Of a stretch of 64,000 nucleotides of DNA, positions 25,625-36,360 are shown in pieces. The DNA lies in assembly GCA_019022655.1 (NCBI GenBank), contig JAFJYI010000155.1, forward strand, positions 1,674,001 to 1,738,000, written 5' to 3'. The stretch's first letter is position 1, and every line of letters begins with the position of its first letter. Below the pieces are notes generated by a model that worked only from the letters and a program-made list of their open reading frames with translations, made no database searches and was not told where the DNA came from. Position numbers and translations under genes: made by a program. The DNA is from Acacia acuminata (lineage: Eukaryota; Streptophyta; Magnoliopsida; Fabales; Fabaceae).

Positions 25625-26270
25625 TGCCTTGGTTTAACTTTGCGAGATAATAAAAAAAAAAATTCCGAGGGAAAACATTTCCCTCGCAATATGATCACTT
25701 TGCGAGGAAAAATAATATCCCTCACAAAAAGGCCAATTTTTGCGAGGGAAGAACATTTCCGTCGCAAAAATTTGGCCATTTTGCGAGGAAATGTGGTTCC
25801 TCGCAAAATGGAGGGAATTTGGCGGGATTTTTCCCCAATTTCCCCAACTTTTGCGACGGAAAAATGTTTCCATCGTAAAATTGCCCATTTTTGCGACGGA
25901 AATGCTATTCCCTCTCAAAAATTGGCCCTTTTGTGATGGAAAAGTGGCTCCCTCGCAAAATGTAGGGAAATTGGCGGGATTTTTCCCCGCAATTTCCCTA
26001 AATTTTGTGACGGAAAAAAGTTTCCCTCGCAAAATTGCCCATTTTTGCGAGGGAAAGCCGGTTCCCTCGCAAAATGCAAGGAAATTGGCGGGATTTTCCC
26101 CCAATTTCGACAAACTTTACGAGGGAAAAAGGGTTCCCTTGTAAAAAGGGTAATTTTGCGATGGAAACTTTTTTCCGTCGCAAAATTAAGATTTCTGCGA
26201 AGGAAATTGTTTCCCTCGCAAAATTGCTCATTTTTGTGATGGAATTTTTTTTCCTCGCAAATTCCGTCGC
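25625..26270. repeat. Right subterminal repeat array of CACTA B
   Basis: TTTGCGAGGGAAA, TTCCCTCGCAAA and TTTTGCGACGGAAA recur about every 25-40 bp in both orientations. A higher-order unit containing TTGGCGGGATTTTTCCCC appears three times (about 25828, 25971 and 26086). All reading frames here, on both strands, consist of repeated FARE, FLRGK or SQKW-like words and are artefacts. Confidence 0.88.
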
Positions 26271-26402
26271 AAAAATGAATTTTTTTTTTTTTGAAATTAC
26301 AGGCAAGCCGAAGCTTGAAAAGATAAGAGGGCTAGGCAAAGAAGGAATAGCCCAAGTACACCAGCCTAGAAAATAAGCTAACTATGACACGGCTGTTGGT
26401 CC

Positions 26403-29400
26403 CTAACAACCATATGAAGGCATCCTCCTGGTATCATCTGGGATGAGTACCATGTCTTCTTCAGTGGGGGCATCATGACCCTGTCTGGCCAAGTAGTCAG
26501 CACACGCGATGTTGTCCCTGGGAGTATATCGAAGCTCAACATCCCAATCCTGGAAGAGAAGGTCTCTGGTCTCCTTGATGACGTCTCTAAGCGGATGATC
26601 CGTATGGCAATCTCTCTTGATGAGACCGATGGCATCCAGCGAATCGGAATAGAGGAGAATCCTCTGTAAGCCCATCTGATGTCCAAGCTTTAGTCCAGCC
26701 ATGATAGCGCAGATTTCCGATTCAAGAACTGAGCGGAGTCCAAGGGACTTGTGAAACCCCATCAACCATTGGCCTTGAGAGTTCCTGAGCACTCCACCGT
26801 AAGCTCCCTGATGGTGATGGCGCACAGATCCATCGACATCGATGCGGACCACGTTTGTAGGAGGGGGAGTCCAAGACTTCTCTTCAAACCTGTCAAGTTG
26901 AAAGATTTTATGAGTTAGAATTTGGTTTGTTGCACTTTCAGAGAGTAAATAGCTACATAGGTGGAGCATATCCCTGGTATCCTTTGTTTCACCCTGAAAA
27001 AGGAATTTGCATCTAGATGTCCAGAGAATCCAACACCCCAAACTGAAGACACGCGGCCAAGAAAAGTTGTTGAATCTTCCTTTCCCTGGATTTCTCTTGG
27101 TGTTCCAATTAAGCCAGACCTGCAAATTTCCTGCAAAAAACTTGGAAAAACAGTTAGGTTTTAAGATTTCTTTCCAAAAGTTTTGAGCCCTCTCGCAATC
27201 TCTGATTATATGAAGCACACTTTCCTCTCTATCACATTGAAACGGGCAGAGATTCTCATTTGTGAGGCCCCTTTTTGCTCTAAGAGAGTTTGTAACGAGG
27301 CGCTCATGGCCAACTTGCCACATAAAATATTTAACTTTTTCAAGAAGTTGCCATTTCCACATCTTGGTCCAGAAGCTGTTGACATTAGCTTCACTTTGAT
27401 CCGAAAGGAAGAGGTAAGCCGATTTAACGAGAAGCAACCGTCCTTGGCAGCTCTCCAAGTAAAGTAATCCGGAGATTGCTACAAGGGGGTCGCATCCTAG
27501 TGATGGTATTAATAATTTCCGGAGGCAGAATGCCCTGCCATCTATTGATGTCCCATCTTCCATTTGTAGAATAATGATCCCTTACAGACTCACTTTCATG
27601 ACCGAGCGATGGATCTAACGCAAAGGTTATAAGCGGACGATCAAGAGGGAGCCAAAGATCAGTCCAAAATTTAGTTCCTTCACCGTTATTAATCGTTTTC
27701 CCTATTCCAGTGAGGAATTTGTCCCAAACCTCAGTGATCGCTTTCCATGTAGATGAAGAATTCTTCTTTTTTGAAACGTTAGGAACCGAAAGACTACCAC
27801 AATTATACTTGGACCACAGGCATTTAACCCATAGAGTGTCTCTTTGAGTTAGAAGGCTCCAACACAGCTTCATAATAAAAGCTTTATTTTGGCACCTCAG
27901 ATTTTTGAACCCTAGACCACCCTGCTTCTTTGCCTGAGTGACTTTATTCCAAGCAATGAGGTGGATTTTCCTCGCTTCCTCCTCATGCGACCAAAGGAAC
28001 CTTCTGGAGATTTTATCAAGCTCGTTGATAGTGCAAATGGGAAGAAGCGTAGACTGCATACAATAGCTTGGCAGAGCGGAGAGCACAGATTTAATTAATA
28101 CCGAGCGACCAGCCATAGATAGAAACTTGCTCTTCCACATGGACAACTTTTTCCTGGCTTTTTGCACGATGGGGTGATATGTAGCCTTGGTAACTCTATT
28201 GTGAATAACAGGCACCCCTAAATATTTTCCAAGATCCGCGGTGATTCCAATTCCCAGTTGCTGACTGAGCTCAAGAGATCTGTTAAAATTGACACTACTG
28301 GAGCAGAACATTCGAGATTTGTTTAGATTGATTCTATGGCCCGAGACCTCACAAAAACTTTGCATCACTTTGCGAATTTCAGACATCTGACCACTGGTAG
28401 CTTCGGCAAATAAAATGAGGTCATCAGGGAAGAAGAGATGTGAGATACAGGGACCTCCTCTTTTAAAAGCAAAAGGCTTCCATCGGCGGGCAAGACATTC
28501 TGCCTTTATGAGATGGCCCAAACGTTCCATGCAAAGAACAAAAATATATGGGCTCAAAGGGTCTCCCTGTCTGACTCCTCTGGAGGGGACAAAGCATGGG
28601 CCTGCGTCACCATTCCAGAGAATAGACAAGGAAGCAGTAGAAATACAAGCCATAATTTAATCAACAAGTTTATCTTCAAGCTTCAGACAAGAGAGGGTAT
28701 TCTTGATGAAACCCCAATCAAGTCTATCAAACGCTTTTTCCATATCAATTTTGACCGCAACAAATCCCTTCTTTCTGCCCTTCATTCGCATAGAGTGGAT
28801 GATCTCTTGGGCAATTATGATATTGTCGCAACTAGATCTATTAGAAATAAAGCTGCACTGTTCAGGGCTAATGAGATGATCCATCACTTTCCTGAATCTG
28901 TTCGCCAAAACCTTGGTGATGATTTTGAAACTGACATTACATAAGGAAATCGGACGGACATCTTTAAGGGTAGTTGGGTTATCAACCTTAGGGATGAGGA
29001 CGACCTTAGATTTATTGATAGAGGCCATGGAAGATGGATTGTTGAAGCATTGTTCAATAAAATCACAAATCTTATCTCCCACCACATTCCACTGGGTCTG
29101 GAAAAAGTGAGCTTGAAGGCCATCGGGTCCCGGGGCTTTAAAAGCTCCCATATCAAACGTTGCATTTTTAATTTCAACTCTGGTGACATTGCTTGATAAC
29201 ATGCGCAACTCATTAGTATCAAGATCAGGAAAGTTGGAGCACCATGCGGTAGGATCTTTAACAGAAGTATCCTGAGTATAAAGGTTACGGAAGAAGTCAT
29301 GGGCCATCGTTTTCGCCAAATTGTGGTCTTCAACCCACTCCCCTGCATCATTCTGAATAGCCGTGATCATCTGCTTTTTCCTTTTAATGATGGTGGAAGC

Positions 29401-30470
29401 ATGGAAGAAACGAGTATTCCTGTCTCCCCCTTGAAGCCATTTACCTCTTGATTTTTGAAACCATGAAATCTCTTCTTGGGTAAGAACTTTATGATATTCA
29501 TTCCAGAGCGATTTCTCCAATTTGTACAGCCGGTTCTCAAGTTCATTCTTCTACATCTGTCAATTCCCTCCAACCGACGAATTAGCTCTTTTTTCTTTTT
29601 ATAAAAATTACCCACCCGGTTGTCATTCCAATTCAAGGCAGAGTTTTGGAAACATTGAAGACCTTCAAGCCAGTTTTTCCCTCTTCAAGCTTCGTCTGTG
29701 ATATTATTAAAATCATTCTCGAGAGTCCAAGCCACTTGATAAGAAAAGGATTTCGGAGGTCTTTGCGAATGGCTGGAAGGATTGGGGTTCACCACCACAA
29801 CCCTGTGATCGGATTTATACTTGAGCTCATGACGAACAGTGGAGTTGGGAAAGCAATTGAGCCAATTAAAGTTAGTAAAAACCCAATCCAATCTTTCCTT
29901 TAGGCCCTTTCTCTCCCAAGTGAATTTTTCCCCCGGATAGTGGCTTCCATGAGGCCGTATCTTCTACACAGCCCTTGAACGATTCATAGAAGTCCAAGGT
30001 GGGTCGCCTCCTCCAAGCTTGTCGAAGGGGAAAGATAAGCGTTAAAATCACCTAAGACCAACCAAGGAATATTAGAATTATTCGCAAGCACATGGAGGAG
30101 TTCAATAAAGGGATTCTGCCAATAGGATTAGTCTCCCCATAGACAACAGTCAGAAGGATTGTAAAATTGCACTTTTTCTCCTTAACATGACAGTGAAGCA
30201 GCTGAGTGGTGGAAGTAATATAGGTAATTTCAAAAGCCTCATTGTTCCAAAAGAGCCAGATACCTCCAGAAAAACCAGTAGCTTCCACCCGGCTCCAGTT
30301 ACTGAAGCCGAGTTTACGACAAACTTTATCGGCTCTAGCACCGCTAATACGCGGTTCCATAAGACAAAAAAATACTAATACAGTACTTATTGACAATATC
30401 TTTAAAATTTAAAGGGAAGGTCCGTCTTCCGGCCCCCCTACAATTCCAAGATGCAAAAATCATTAAAATA
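26403..30470 (-). pseudogene. LINE ORF2: endonuclease, reverse transcriptase, zf-RVT and RNase H, broken
   Basis: From 30470 leftward the order is an apurinic endonuclease (ASWNCRGAG, MEPRISGARADKV, to about 29560), a linker, and reverse transcriptase at about 29250-27900 (KAPGPDG, PISLCNVSFKIITKVLANR, EKAFDRLDW, GVRQGDPLSP, KYLGVP, GRSVLIKSVL). A zf-RVT region follows at 27400-27150 (FMWQVGHERL) and an RNase H-like domain at about 26880-26440 (DVDGSVRHHHQGAYGG, ESEICAIMAGL, YSDS). Plant L1 elements with a terminal RNase H are known. The YADD-type catalytic motif reads FFPDD at about 28416-28431, with proline in place of alanine. A stop at 28654-28656 and shifts near 27500, 29530 and 30050 disable it. 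Confidence 0.9.
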
Positions 30471-30631
30471 AGAAAATGAAAAAATTAAGACGAGGGGAGG
30501 GATACTTACCACGGGATTCGGGCTCCGGCCCTCCATCCCGCCGCTCAACGAGTTTCGGCACAAAGGGTTCATTGCCTTCCATAAAATCAGGCGCAATGTC
30601 TTCATTTGGATCCCCATTAACCCTAAACCCT
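30471..30631 (-). pseudogene. Possible LINE ORF1 tail
   Basis: A short minus-strand frame upstream of ORF2 (NEPFVPKLVERRDGGPEPES) fits the end of a truncated ORF1, but carries no diagnostic zinc knuckle. It ends at the target duplication. Confidence 0.4.
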
Positions 30632-30654
30632 AAAAATGAAATTTTCTAGTAATG

Positions 30655-30748
30655 GCCTCTTCTACTACCACTGCCCCTTATAGGCCTTCTCTCCCGTTCT
30701 AAAGCTTTCCCTTTTCCCTTATCCTTAGAAACCATGATGTTCAAAGGT
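30655..30748 (-). pseudogene. CACTA A Transposase_24-like gene, N-terminal block
   Basis: Just right of the CACTA B terminus the minus strand starts with ATG at about 30735 and encodes a basic segment (MVSKDKGKGKALERERRP, then arginine/glycine-rich). This runs into CACTA B at 30654. The middle block at 18117 resumes with RTRGRGP, so the compositions fit one continuous basic N-terminus. Upstream of the ATG the sequence soon enters the CACTA A right array, as expected for the first gene of a minus-oriented element. Confidence 0.65.
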
Positions 30749-31091
30749 ACAAGTTGAAAGGTTAAAAGGTGAAAAATCAAAACCTTACGCGCGTTATTTT
30801 GAAAATGATGCGTCCGGTTAAAAAACCGCAACATTTTGTAGCGATTTTCCTAATTAACCGCGACAAAGTTAATAATTTTGTTGCGGTTAAAGGTAAACCG
30901 CTTCAAGAACCGCGAAAAAATATGCCTCGTTCTTCGTGACATTTTGTAGCGGTTGGATAACCGCTACAAAATGAGAGACCTTTTGTCATTCGTCGTGGTT
31001 TTGGAACGAAACCGCTATGAATTGTTTGTCCTTTGAGATTCGTCGTGGTTATCATGATAACCGCTACTAATTTATATTTTTTTCCAAAAAT

Positions 31092-31138
31092 TTTCCAAAC
31101 TAATAAGTTTACTTAGTATACGTATTAGTTTGGTGAAA
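31092..31138. repeat. Hairpin 1 in CACTA A right arm
   Basis: The arms TTTTCCAAACTAATA and TATTAGTTTGGTGAAAA pair almost perfectly around a 17-base loop. Confidence 0.75.
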
Positions 31139-31236
31139 ATAATTAGAATAAGAAACTCTCAATCAATTTAATTGTTTTCTTCAATTTCCCCAAATGAGTC
31201 GAGAGTAATAAATTAGTGGTAATAAGTTTACTGAAA

Positions 31237-31380
31237 ATAGTCCAACATGCCCATGAAGATTTGGATTCATTATAGCCACCAATTTCCCAAGAAAAACTCA
31301 TTGACTCATTTTGATCGAGATATTTTCCGAGACAATGGTGGCTATAATGGAACCCAATCTTCGGTCGCATGTTGGACTAT
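31237..31380. repeat. Hairpin 2, 45-base arms, in CACTA A right arm
   Basis: Bases 31237-31281 (starting ATAGTCCAACATG, ending TATAGCCACCA) are the reverse complement of 31336-31380 with 38 of 45 positions matching and no gap. The intervening 54 bases pair partly as well. A transcript from either strand would fold into a long near-perfect stem. Confidence 0.85.
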
Positions 31381-31443
31381 CTTCAGAAGAGTAGAAGTTT
31401 TTAAGTCAAAGGAATAAGTAAATCTGGATTGTCACTGAAGGAA

Positions 31444-31549
31444 CATCATCGGCTTCAACGATGAGAAGGGAGGAAAATATCTGCAGCTCTCATCTCCTGA
31501 GATCAGGGCTGCAGATATTTGCATGTCTTCGACTACCAAGCCGAGAATG
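31444..31549. repeat. Hairpin 3, about 43-base arms, in CACTA A right arm
   Basis: A 13-base perfect core (AAATATCTGCAGC with GCTGCAGATATTT) closes a 20-base loop. The stem extends outward through imperfect pairing to CATCATCGGCTT with AAGCCGAGAATG. Length and mismatch pattern resemble plant miRNA precursors. Confidence 0.8.
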
Positions 31550-32089
31550 TTTATTCAGCGGCAATGCAAATTTAGTAATTGTTTGAATATTTATAATTGA
31601 TGTACGGACAAAGATGCTATTTATAGCATAAATTTTTGTAGTGGTTTAGGCTAAAACCACAACAAAAATACACAATTTGACGCGGTTAAGACATCGCTTA
31701 ACTTTGACCATTACAAAACTGTGTCGTTTCACTTTTCTGTGGCGGTTATTTACATATAACCACTACAAAGTAACCAAGACAAAGTTCGCGCCATTACGCG
31801 CCAATGCTGGCGCCAATATTGTAGCAGTTATTTCCAATAAACCGCAACAAAGTTCGTGCCACAAACTTCGCGCCATTACGCGCCAAGTTGGTGCCAAATT
31901 TGTAGCGGTTTTGTTTCGGGTAACCACTACAAATTTCGCGGCAAACATGCCCGCCTTTTGGCGCCAATGCTTCCGCTACTAATTTGTCACGGTTTGCTGT
32001 AAAACCGCTACAAGTTCATGATTTTGTAGCGGTTATTTGTAACCGCTACAGATTAACCGCGACTAATGATGGTTTTTTTAGTAGTGGTA

Positions 32090-32243
32090 ATTGCCCTGTA
32101 TGAATTGCATTTTGAATGAGATTAACTGTTACCTTGAGATTCAACCGATGATTGAATCTCATTATGCCTAAAGATTCAGGAAAATGTTCTGGATCAGGAA
32201 GTAAGGTGGTGAAGCCGGAGTAGGTGATGAGCCGAAGGAGGGG
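32090..32243 (+). mobile_element. LTR B, continuation after CACTA A
   Basis: The sequence aligns with LTR C around 34250-34340 (TTAACTGTTACC, GAGATTCAA, TTGAATCTCA, TTCAGGAT) and so continues LTR B from 4836. It is cut again at 32243 by the solo LTR C. Its last part may continue beyond 34557, but no clear end was seen. Confidence 0.7.
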
Positions 32244-34552
32244 TGTAAAACCCTAGAATTCCTATTTATTATAAATAGTATATTTTGATAAATAATACAT
32301 GTAAAATGAAGGTGAATATGTGTCTCAAATTCATATGATTTGTTAATTATAATTTTAGGCAAATTTTCCTTGAAATTAAGTTAACAAAATGCAAAATGTG
32401 AGACTGAGATAAGGGATCATTTAATGTGATAAAAATAACACATAAAATAATGGTTATTTTATAACTAATAAAGACAAGAAAGTAATATGAAAACACTTAA
32501 ATAAAATAAAGTAAATTAGCAAATACTAATTGACAATTAAACTTATATAATAAAGTGAGAATAACTACGATTAGCAAACAAACCAATTGTGCAATAATAC
32601 ACATAAATGAAAGGCATATAAGCATTGGATTAAGAGTTAATTAAGCTTTGTTAATCAATTATGAAAAGTTAACAATTGCAAATGAGATCAATGGTTGAGA
32701 TTGTTGCACATATAATTAATCCAGTGGTCCTAAATAATCACCAAATTAAGCTAAATCCTCATGAAAATAAATGAATCAATAAGAAGCTTGAATCATTAGA
32801 TGATAGACACATAGAAAACACATTCCATGAGCCAAGAAGGGAGGGGGGATGGCCAAGCACATGGGGAAAATGGAGGAGGATAAGGTGGAAGAGGATAAAA
32901 TGGAAGAGGATAAGGAGAGAGGAAGGAGGGGGCGATTTTGGAGAGAGAGGAAGAGAAGGAAGAAAGCTTGGTGAAAAAGTTGAAGAGAAGGATAAATTGG
33001 TAAATGCACACGTGGGGCCCACAAGCCTTGAACTGTGAGAGTGAGTGTGGAGGAGCTTGAAGAAGTAGAAGCAAAGTTCAAGGTAAGTTCTTTAGCTTCG
33101 GGTCTTGATTCATGGTAAAATTATGATTTAATCTTGAATCTTCAAAAGTGATTTCGTTTTCATGTTTTTGAGGATGAAAATGGGTTTAAAACGAAAATTT
33201 GATGGAAAATATGGTAGAACATAATTTTTGAAAGCCGAAGATTAAAATAGCAAACATCGGTAAATTTTCGGTTTGAAGCTTTCGGAGTTAGCTAGGTTGA
33301 AGCTATTATTTTATATATCAGATGAATTTATTAAATCATTAACTTTTTCATGGTTAAAGTAGACATCTAGAGCTTTCTAAATATACCAAATTCGTAGTGT
33401 TTTGAGTTTTGTACAAGGAGGAACAAATTCTTGAAGTTGGGTCACGTTTTTGGCAGAAAATCTGAACAGTAATTAAAAAATGTTAAACTGGTATTGATTC
33501 ACATACTTTGAGTGAAAACCATTATTTTTCCTCCAAAATAGACATGTCAAGGACTCTGCGGAATTTTACAGAACCTCATTTCGATTTTCGTAGAATTAAT
33601 TATGATTTTTCAAAGTTACCAAAAAATCTGGGCAGAAATGCTGAAAGTTGCGTTTTTAAGAAAATGTAAGGGCATAATTGGAATATCAAATCCACCAGGG
33701 GTAAAAAGGTCAATAGTGGCTAAAATGTCTCTTATAATATTGTTTAGGAAGGAAATAATGCGGTGATACTATCATAGGACATCCGGAAAAAATCAGGAAT
33801 CGTACCGAACAGACGAATGTACCACTAGCTACACAGACTAAGGTACGGACGCGTACTGTAACTCTAACTCTGATGTTGTCTTGTATGCTTATATGTGATA
33901 GATGATTCATAGGGTCATGGACAAGACTAGGTCTTGGGTCATGCACTGTGGCTAAGGCTCGGTCTTAGTTCACTATTTATATACATTCAGCTTTGTGCGG
34001 GTTATAGTCTTGATAACACCGTAGGATTGTTTTCCTAGCGCTGAGGACACGAGGAGCTATCGTGGCGCTGTTTAGTGCAAATGTGGATAACATTACATGT
34101 GTTGTGTGCTATGTATTGTTGTGTTGTTAACTTTACATGTGTTGTGTGCTATGTATTGTTGTAACCTTACATCTGCTGTGTGCTATGTATGGTTAATGCT
34201 GAAATGTAATGAATACCTGTCATACATATATTATTTATACTTGAGCATAAGGTTAACTGTTACCTGAGATTCAATGGGTATTGAATCTCAACAATTAGTC
34301 TAGCTTCAGGATCTGGAGGATCGGGAGCCGGTGACAAGGGTAAGCAGCACGCATAAGGACTCGGCCAGAGTTTTTTTATTTTATTTTGGGATTCGCGATG
34401 ATTGTACCGCTAATGTGCCAACCAGATACACCGCAAAGGGAGTTTTAAGTTTGTAGCCACTTATCAATTACTTACTAGCTCTACTCTGATGATATTCTGA
34501 TATACGGCTTATTAATATCCTTAATGGGTAGTACCGAATATGGGGTGTTACA
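32244..34552 (+). mobile_element. Ty3/Gypsy solo LTR C
   Basis: The unit begins TGTAAAACCC and ends GGGGTGTTACA, with the 5-bp duplication AGGGG at 32239-32243 and 34553-34557. It is of the same family as LTRs A and B. A purine-rich tract covers 32825-33000. The reverse-strand frames at 32759-33081 are low-complexity serine/leucine/proline artefacts. Three tandem copies of ACATGTGTTGTGTGCTATGT occur at 34091-34190. Confidence 0.88.
34091..34190. repeat. Three-copy tandem repeat in LTR C
   Basis: The words TTACATGTGTTGTGTGCTA, the same again, and TTACATCTGCTGTGTGCTA follow one another at intervals of about 40 and 35 bases. LTR B has a single copy at about 4760. Confidence 0.8.
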
Positions 34553-34557
34553 AGGGG

Positions 34558-34830
34558 AATTTTATTTAGGAAAAATTAATACTCTGATATTTTTGGGATT
34601 GTATCTTACTAACTATTCAACTAACTTTAATTTGGGATAACTGTACAACTAACATCCTCCAAAGGGATTAACCCTGACTATTTCTGCATTTAACATTGTA
34701 TCACGTGTATATTCCTCCAGGAATTTAAATTAACCAGCATATATCTGGGCATATGTTATCAATTACTCATCGTCCAAATGCTAATGCATACTCTCTGTTG
34801 CGAATCATTTTGATTTGTAAAAGCCGTCAC
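34558..34830. other. No recognisable feature
   Basis: AT-rich sequence with no gene, repeat or terminus that could be identified. It may be the end of LTR B. Confidence 0.4.
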
Positions 34831-35087
34831 TTTGATAATTACACACCAATTTGTCTAATAAGAGATAAAGAGACATAAATGGACATCATAATGGACGTAG
34901 GAATTAAAGGCGTTACAGCTTTCACCGGAATGAGTGTCTCAGAAAATCATCATTTGAACTGCTTGAATAAGTTTCTGAGTAGGCTTTGTTTTATGTCGTA
35001 GCATTTAATATTTTGACACAAATCTTACTTTTTGAGGATTTGCACGTTATCCTTCAATTAATCATTTGAAACTAAGTTTATTCTTCT

Positions 35088-35480
35088 AGCCACTCAAGTA
35101 TCATAAATCCACACTCGAGTGTCTTTTATCCATACTTGAGTATTGATTCTTTGTGTGTCTAGTAGATACTGTTCAAAGAACAAAGTTGGAAAAGAAGTAT
35201 TGATTTCTACCTGACACTCAAGCGGTACAAAGTCACACTCAAGTATTAGTAATGACACTTCAAGTGTGCCACAAAGCTTTAGTCCAATAACGAGTGTCAT
35301 GTATTGTCCTTATGAGAAATTACCTTGACACTCGAGTGTTGATGCTCACACTCGAGTGTTAGTAGTGTTGATTCTAGAATGAATACAAGTGTTAAGCATT
35401 GATATTGTAGGCATTGGGCAACACTCGAGTGTTTCACCCAAACACTCGAGTGTCCAACAATCTCTTCATGACAAAAGTGA
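35088..35480. repeat. Array of ACACTCGAGTGT palindromes in S3
   Basis: At least five exact CACTCGAGTGT palindromes (about 35112, 35330, 35348, 35430, 35443) lie among degenerate forms such as ATACTTGAGTAT and GACACTTCAAGTGTG. The word differs from those in S1 and S2 outside the CTCGAG core. One more copy is present at about 37338 in a separate fragment. Confidence 0.85.
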
Positions 35481-35636
35481 GTGTTAAGCATTCTTTCGCA
35501 AGTGTTGGAGCAAACTTCTAATGGCAACCATGTTCACTCGATTGAAAATCAATTTTCAGAATCCAATGACTTCAAAAAACGCAAGAATATTGGCGTACGA
35601 AGGTCAAATTCCAGTAAGCATATCTTCTAATCTTTT

Positions 35637-36360
35637 AATTTTGAGCCTGAAACAATTTCTTTCTTATTCTTCCTCTTGATCAATTGAATTCAATGACTTC
35701 TTTATTTATCTTCTTCTTGATCATTCTCCATATACATTAAATATATGAATTAGTCCACAAAAAAGATAAATGTACTAAGCAAACTTTTTGCTCTTAATAT
35801 TTGGCATCTATATTTGACATAATCAAAACTAATAATATCTAACACTTGGGGCGCCATGGTCAACATCGACCTCGCTTGTATTCATGGGCATAATACTCAT
35901 GCTTGATATTCGTGGGATTCATTCTTACGCTTGTTATTTGTGGGTCTTGTACCTGCACTTGATTCGTGGCCTCATCCTACGCTTGTTTGATTACTTACTC
36001 TCATGGACTGTGTGTCCACGCTTGTGTTAGTGGCCTCGAGCTGTACGTGGTTAGTTACTCTAATGGACTGTGTATTCACACTTGTTAGTCATTTTGAGTA
36101 AGTCCTACTAAAAGTTGAGATTTAAGATTTGGTGTTTTAAATCGATTTTAAACAAATTGTTTTGCCATCACTTGGTTTTATTTGATTAATGATCTTTTAC
36201 GTAGATTCATCTATATTTATAATTGTATAATTTAGAAGTTGAAATGTAGTATCATGCTTCATTTTTTAAAGTTAATTCCATTTAAGTTATCTTGTTCAGT
36301 GTTTCACTACCTTCTATGAATGAGACGTTATTCATTGAAAAAATTATTTTTGGCTTCAAA
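35637..36360 (+). repeat. Copy 1 of a roughly 740-bp direct repeat
   Basis: Matches 37410-38160 over its whole length, from AATTTTGAGCC to TTTTTGGCTTCAAA, with small indels. Its middle (about 35870-36090) is itself quasi-periodic, repeating phrases like ATGCTTGATATTCGTGGG and CACGCTTGTGTTAGTGGCC. No terminal inverted repeat or coding domain was found. It interrupts S3. Confidence 0.85.

Larger units (their letters stand above)
26280..30631 (-). mobile_element. 5'-truncated L1-type LINE in CACTA B
   Basis: The 3' end is a run of 13 T on the plus strand (26280-26292), that is, a poly(A) tail on the minus strand. A 9-bp duplication AAAAATGAA flanks it at 26271-26279 and 30632-30640. Endonuclease, reverse transcriptase, zinc-ribbon and RNase H regions are all present, so the truncation falls upstream, within ORF1. 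Removing it joins the CACTA B array to its terminal bases. Confidence 0.9.
18118..30654 (-). mobile_element. CACTA element B inserted in the second gene of CACTA A
   Basis: The left terminus is CACTCCAAAAAAACAG at 18118, followed by inverted TTTGCGGCGGAAA / TTTCCGTCGCAAA words. The right terminus, split from its array by a LINE, ends ATTTTCTAGTAATG at 30654. Its reverse complement aligns with the left end and with CACTA D at 60322. Beyond 30654 the minus strand gives the basic N-terminus of the interrupted Transposase_24-like gene, which confirms the boundary. No clean 3-bp target duplication is visible (CTC left, GCC right). Its own minus-strand tnp2 gene is decayed. Confidence 0.82.
4837..32086 (-). 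mobile_element. CACTA (En/Spm) element A, about 27 kb with nested insertions
   Basis: The left terminus is CACTACAAAAAAAG at 4837 and the right terminus reads TTTTTTTAGTAGTG to 32086. Both ends are lined with inverted GTAGCGGTT / AACCGCTAC words, the usual subterminal binding arrays of CACTA elements. The host LTR is continuous across it: the block before 4837 and the block after 32090 are adjacent in LTR C near 34200-34260. The flanking trinucleotides are ATA and GTA, so the target duplication is only 2 of 3. Two minus-strand genes lie inside, a tnp2 transposase and a Transposase_24-like gene. Both are broken by a solo LTR, a hAT element and a second CACTA, so the element is dead. Confidence 0.88.
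30822..32086. repeat. Right subterminal array and terminus of CACTA A
   Basis: GTAGCGGTTA / AACCGCTAC words fill 30835-31075 and 31640-32070, ending in the terminal inverted repeat TTTTTTTAGTAGTG. Between them (31080-31640) is a single-copy block with three long hairpins annotated separately. Two short words common on the left, TTTGTAGCGG and CCGCTACAAA, recur here in opposite orientation. Confidence 0.85.

Noticed and set aside
25634..26376. Overlapping 100-160 codon frames on both strands
   Set aside because: They are produced by the TTTGCGAGGGAAA subterminal array of CACTA B and lack any domain.
30619..30634. Two CCCTAAA units resembling telomere repeat
   Set aside because: Only two units at the LINE 5' junction; too short to indicate an interstitial telomere.
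32759..33081. Three overlapping minus-strand frames rich in Ser, Leu, Pro and Phe
   Set aside because: They are the complement of a purine-rich LTR tract and have no conserved motif.
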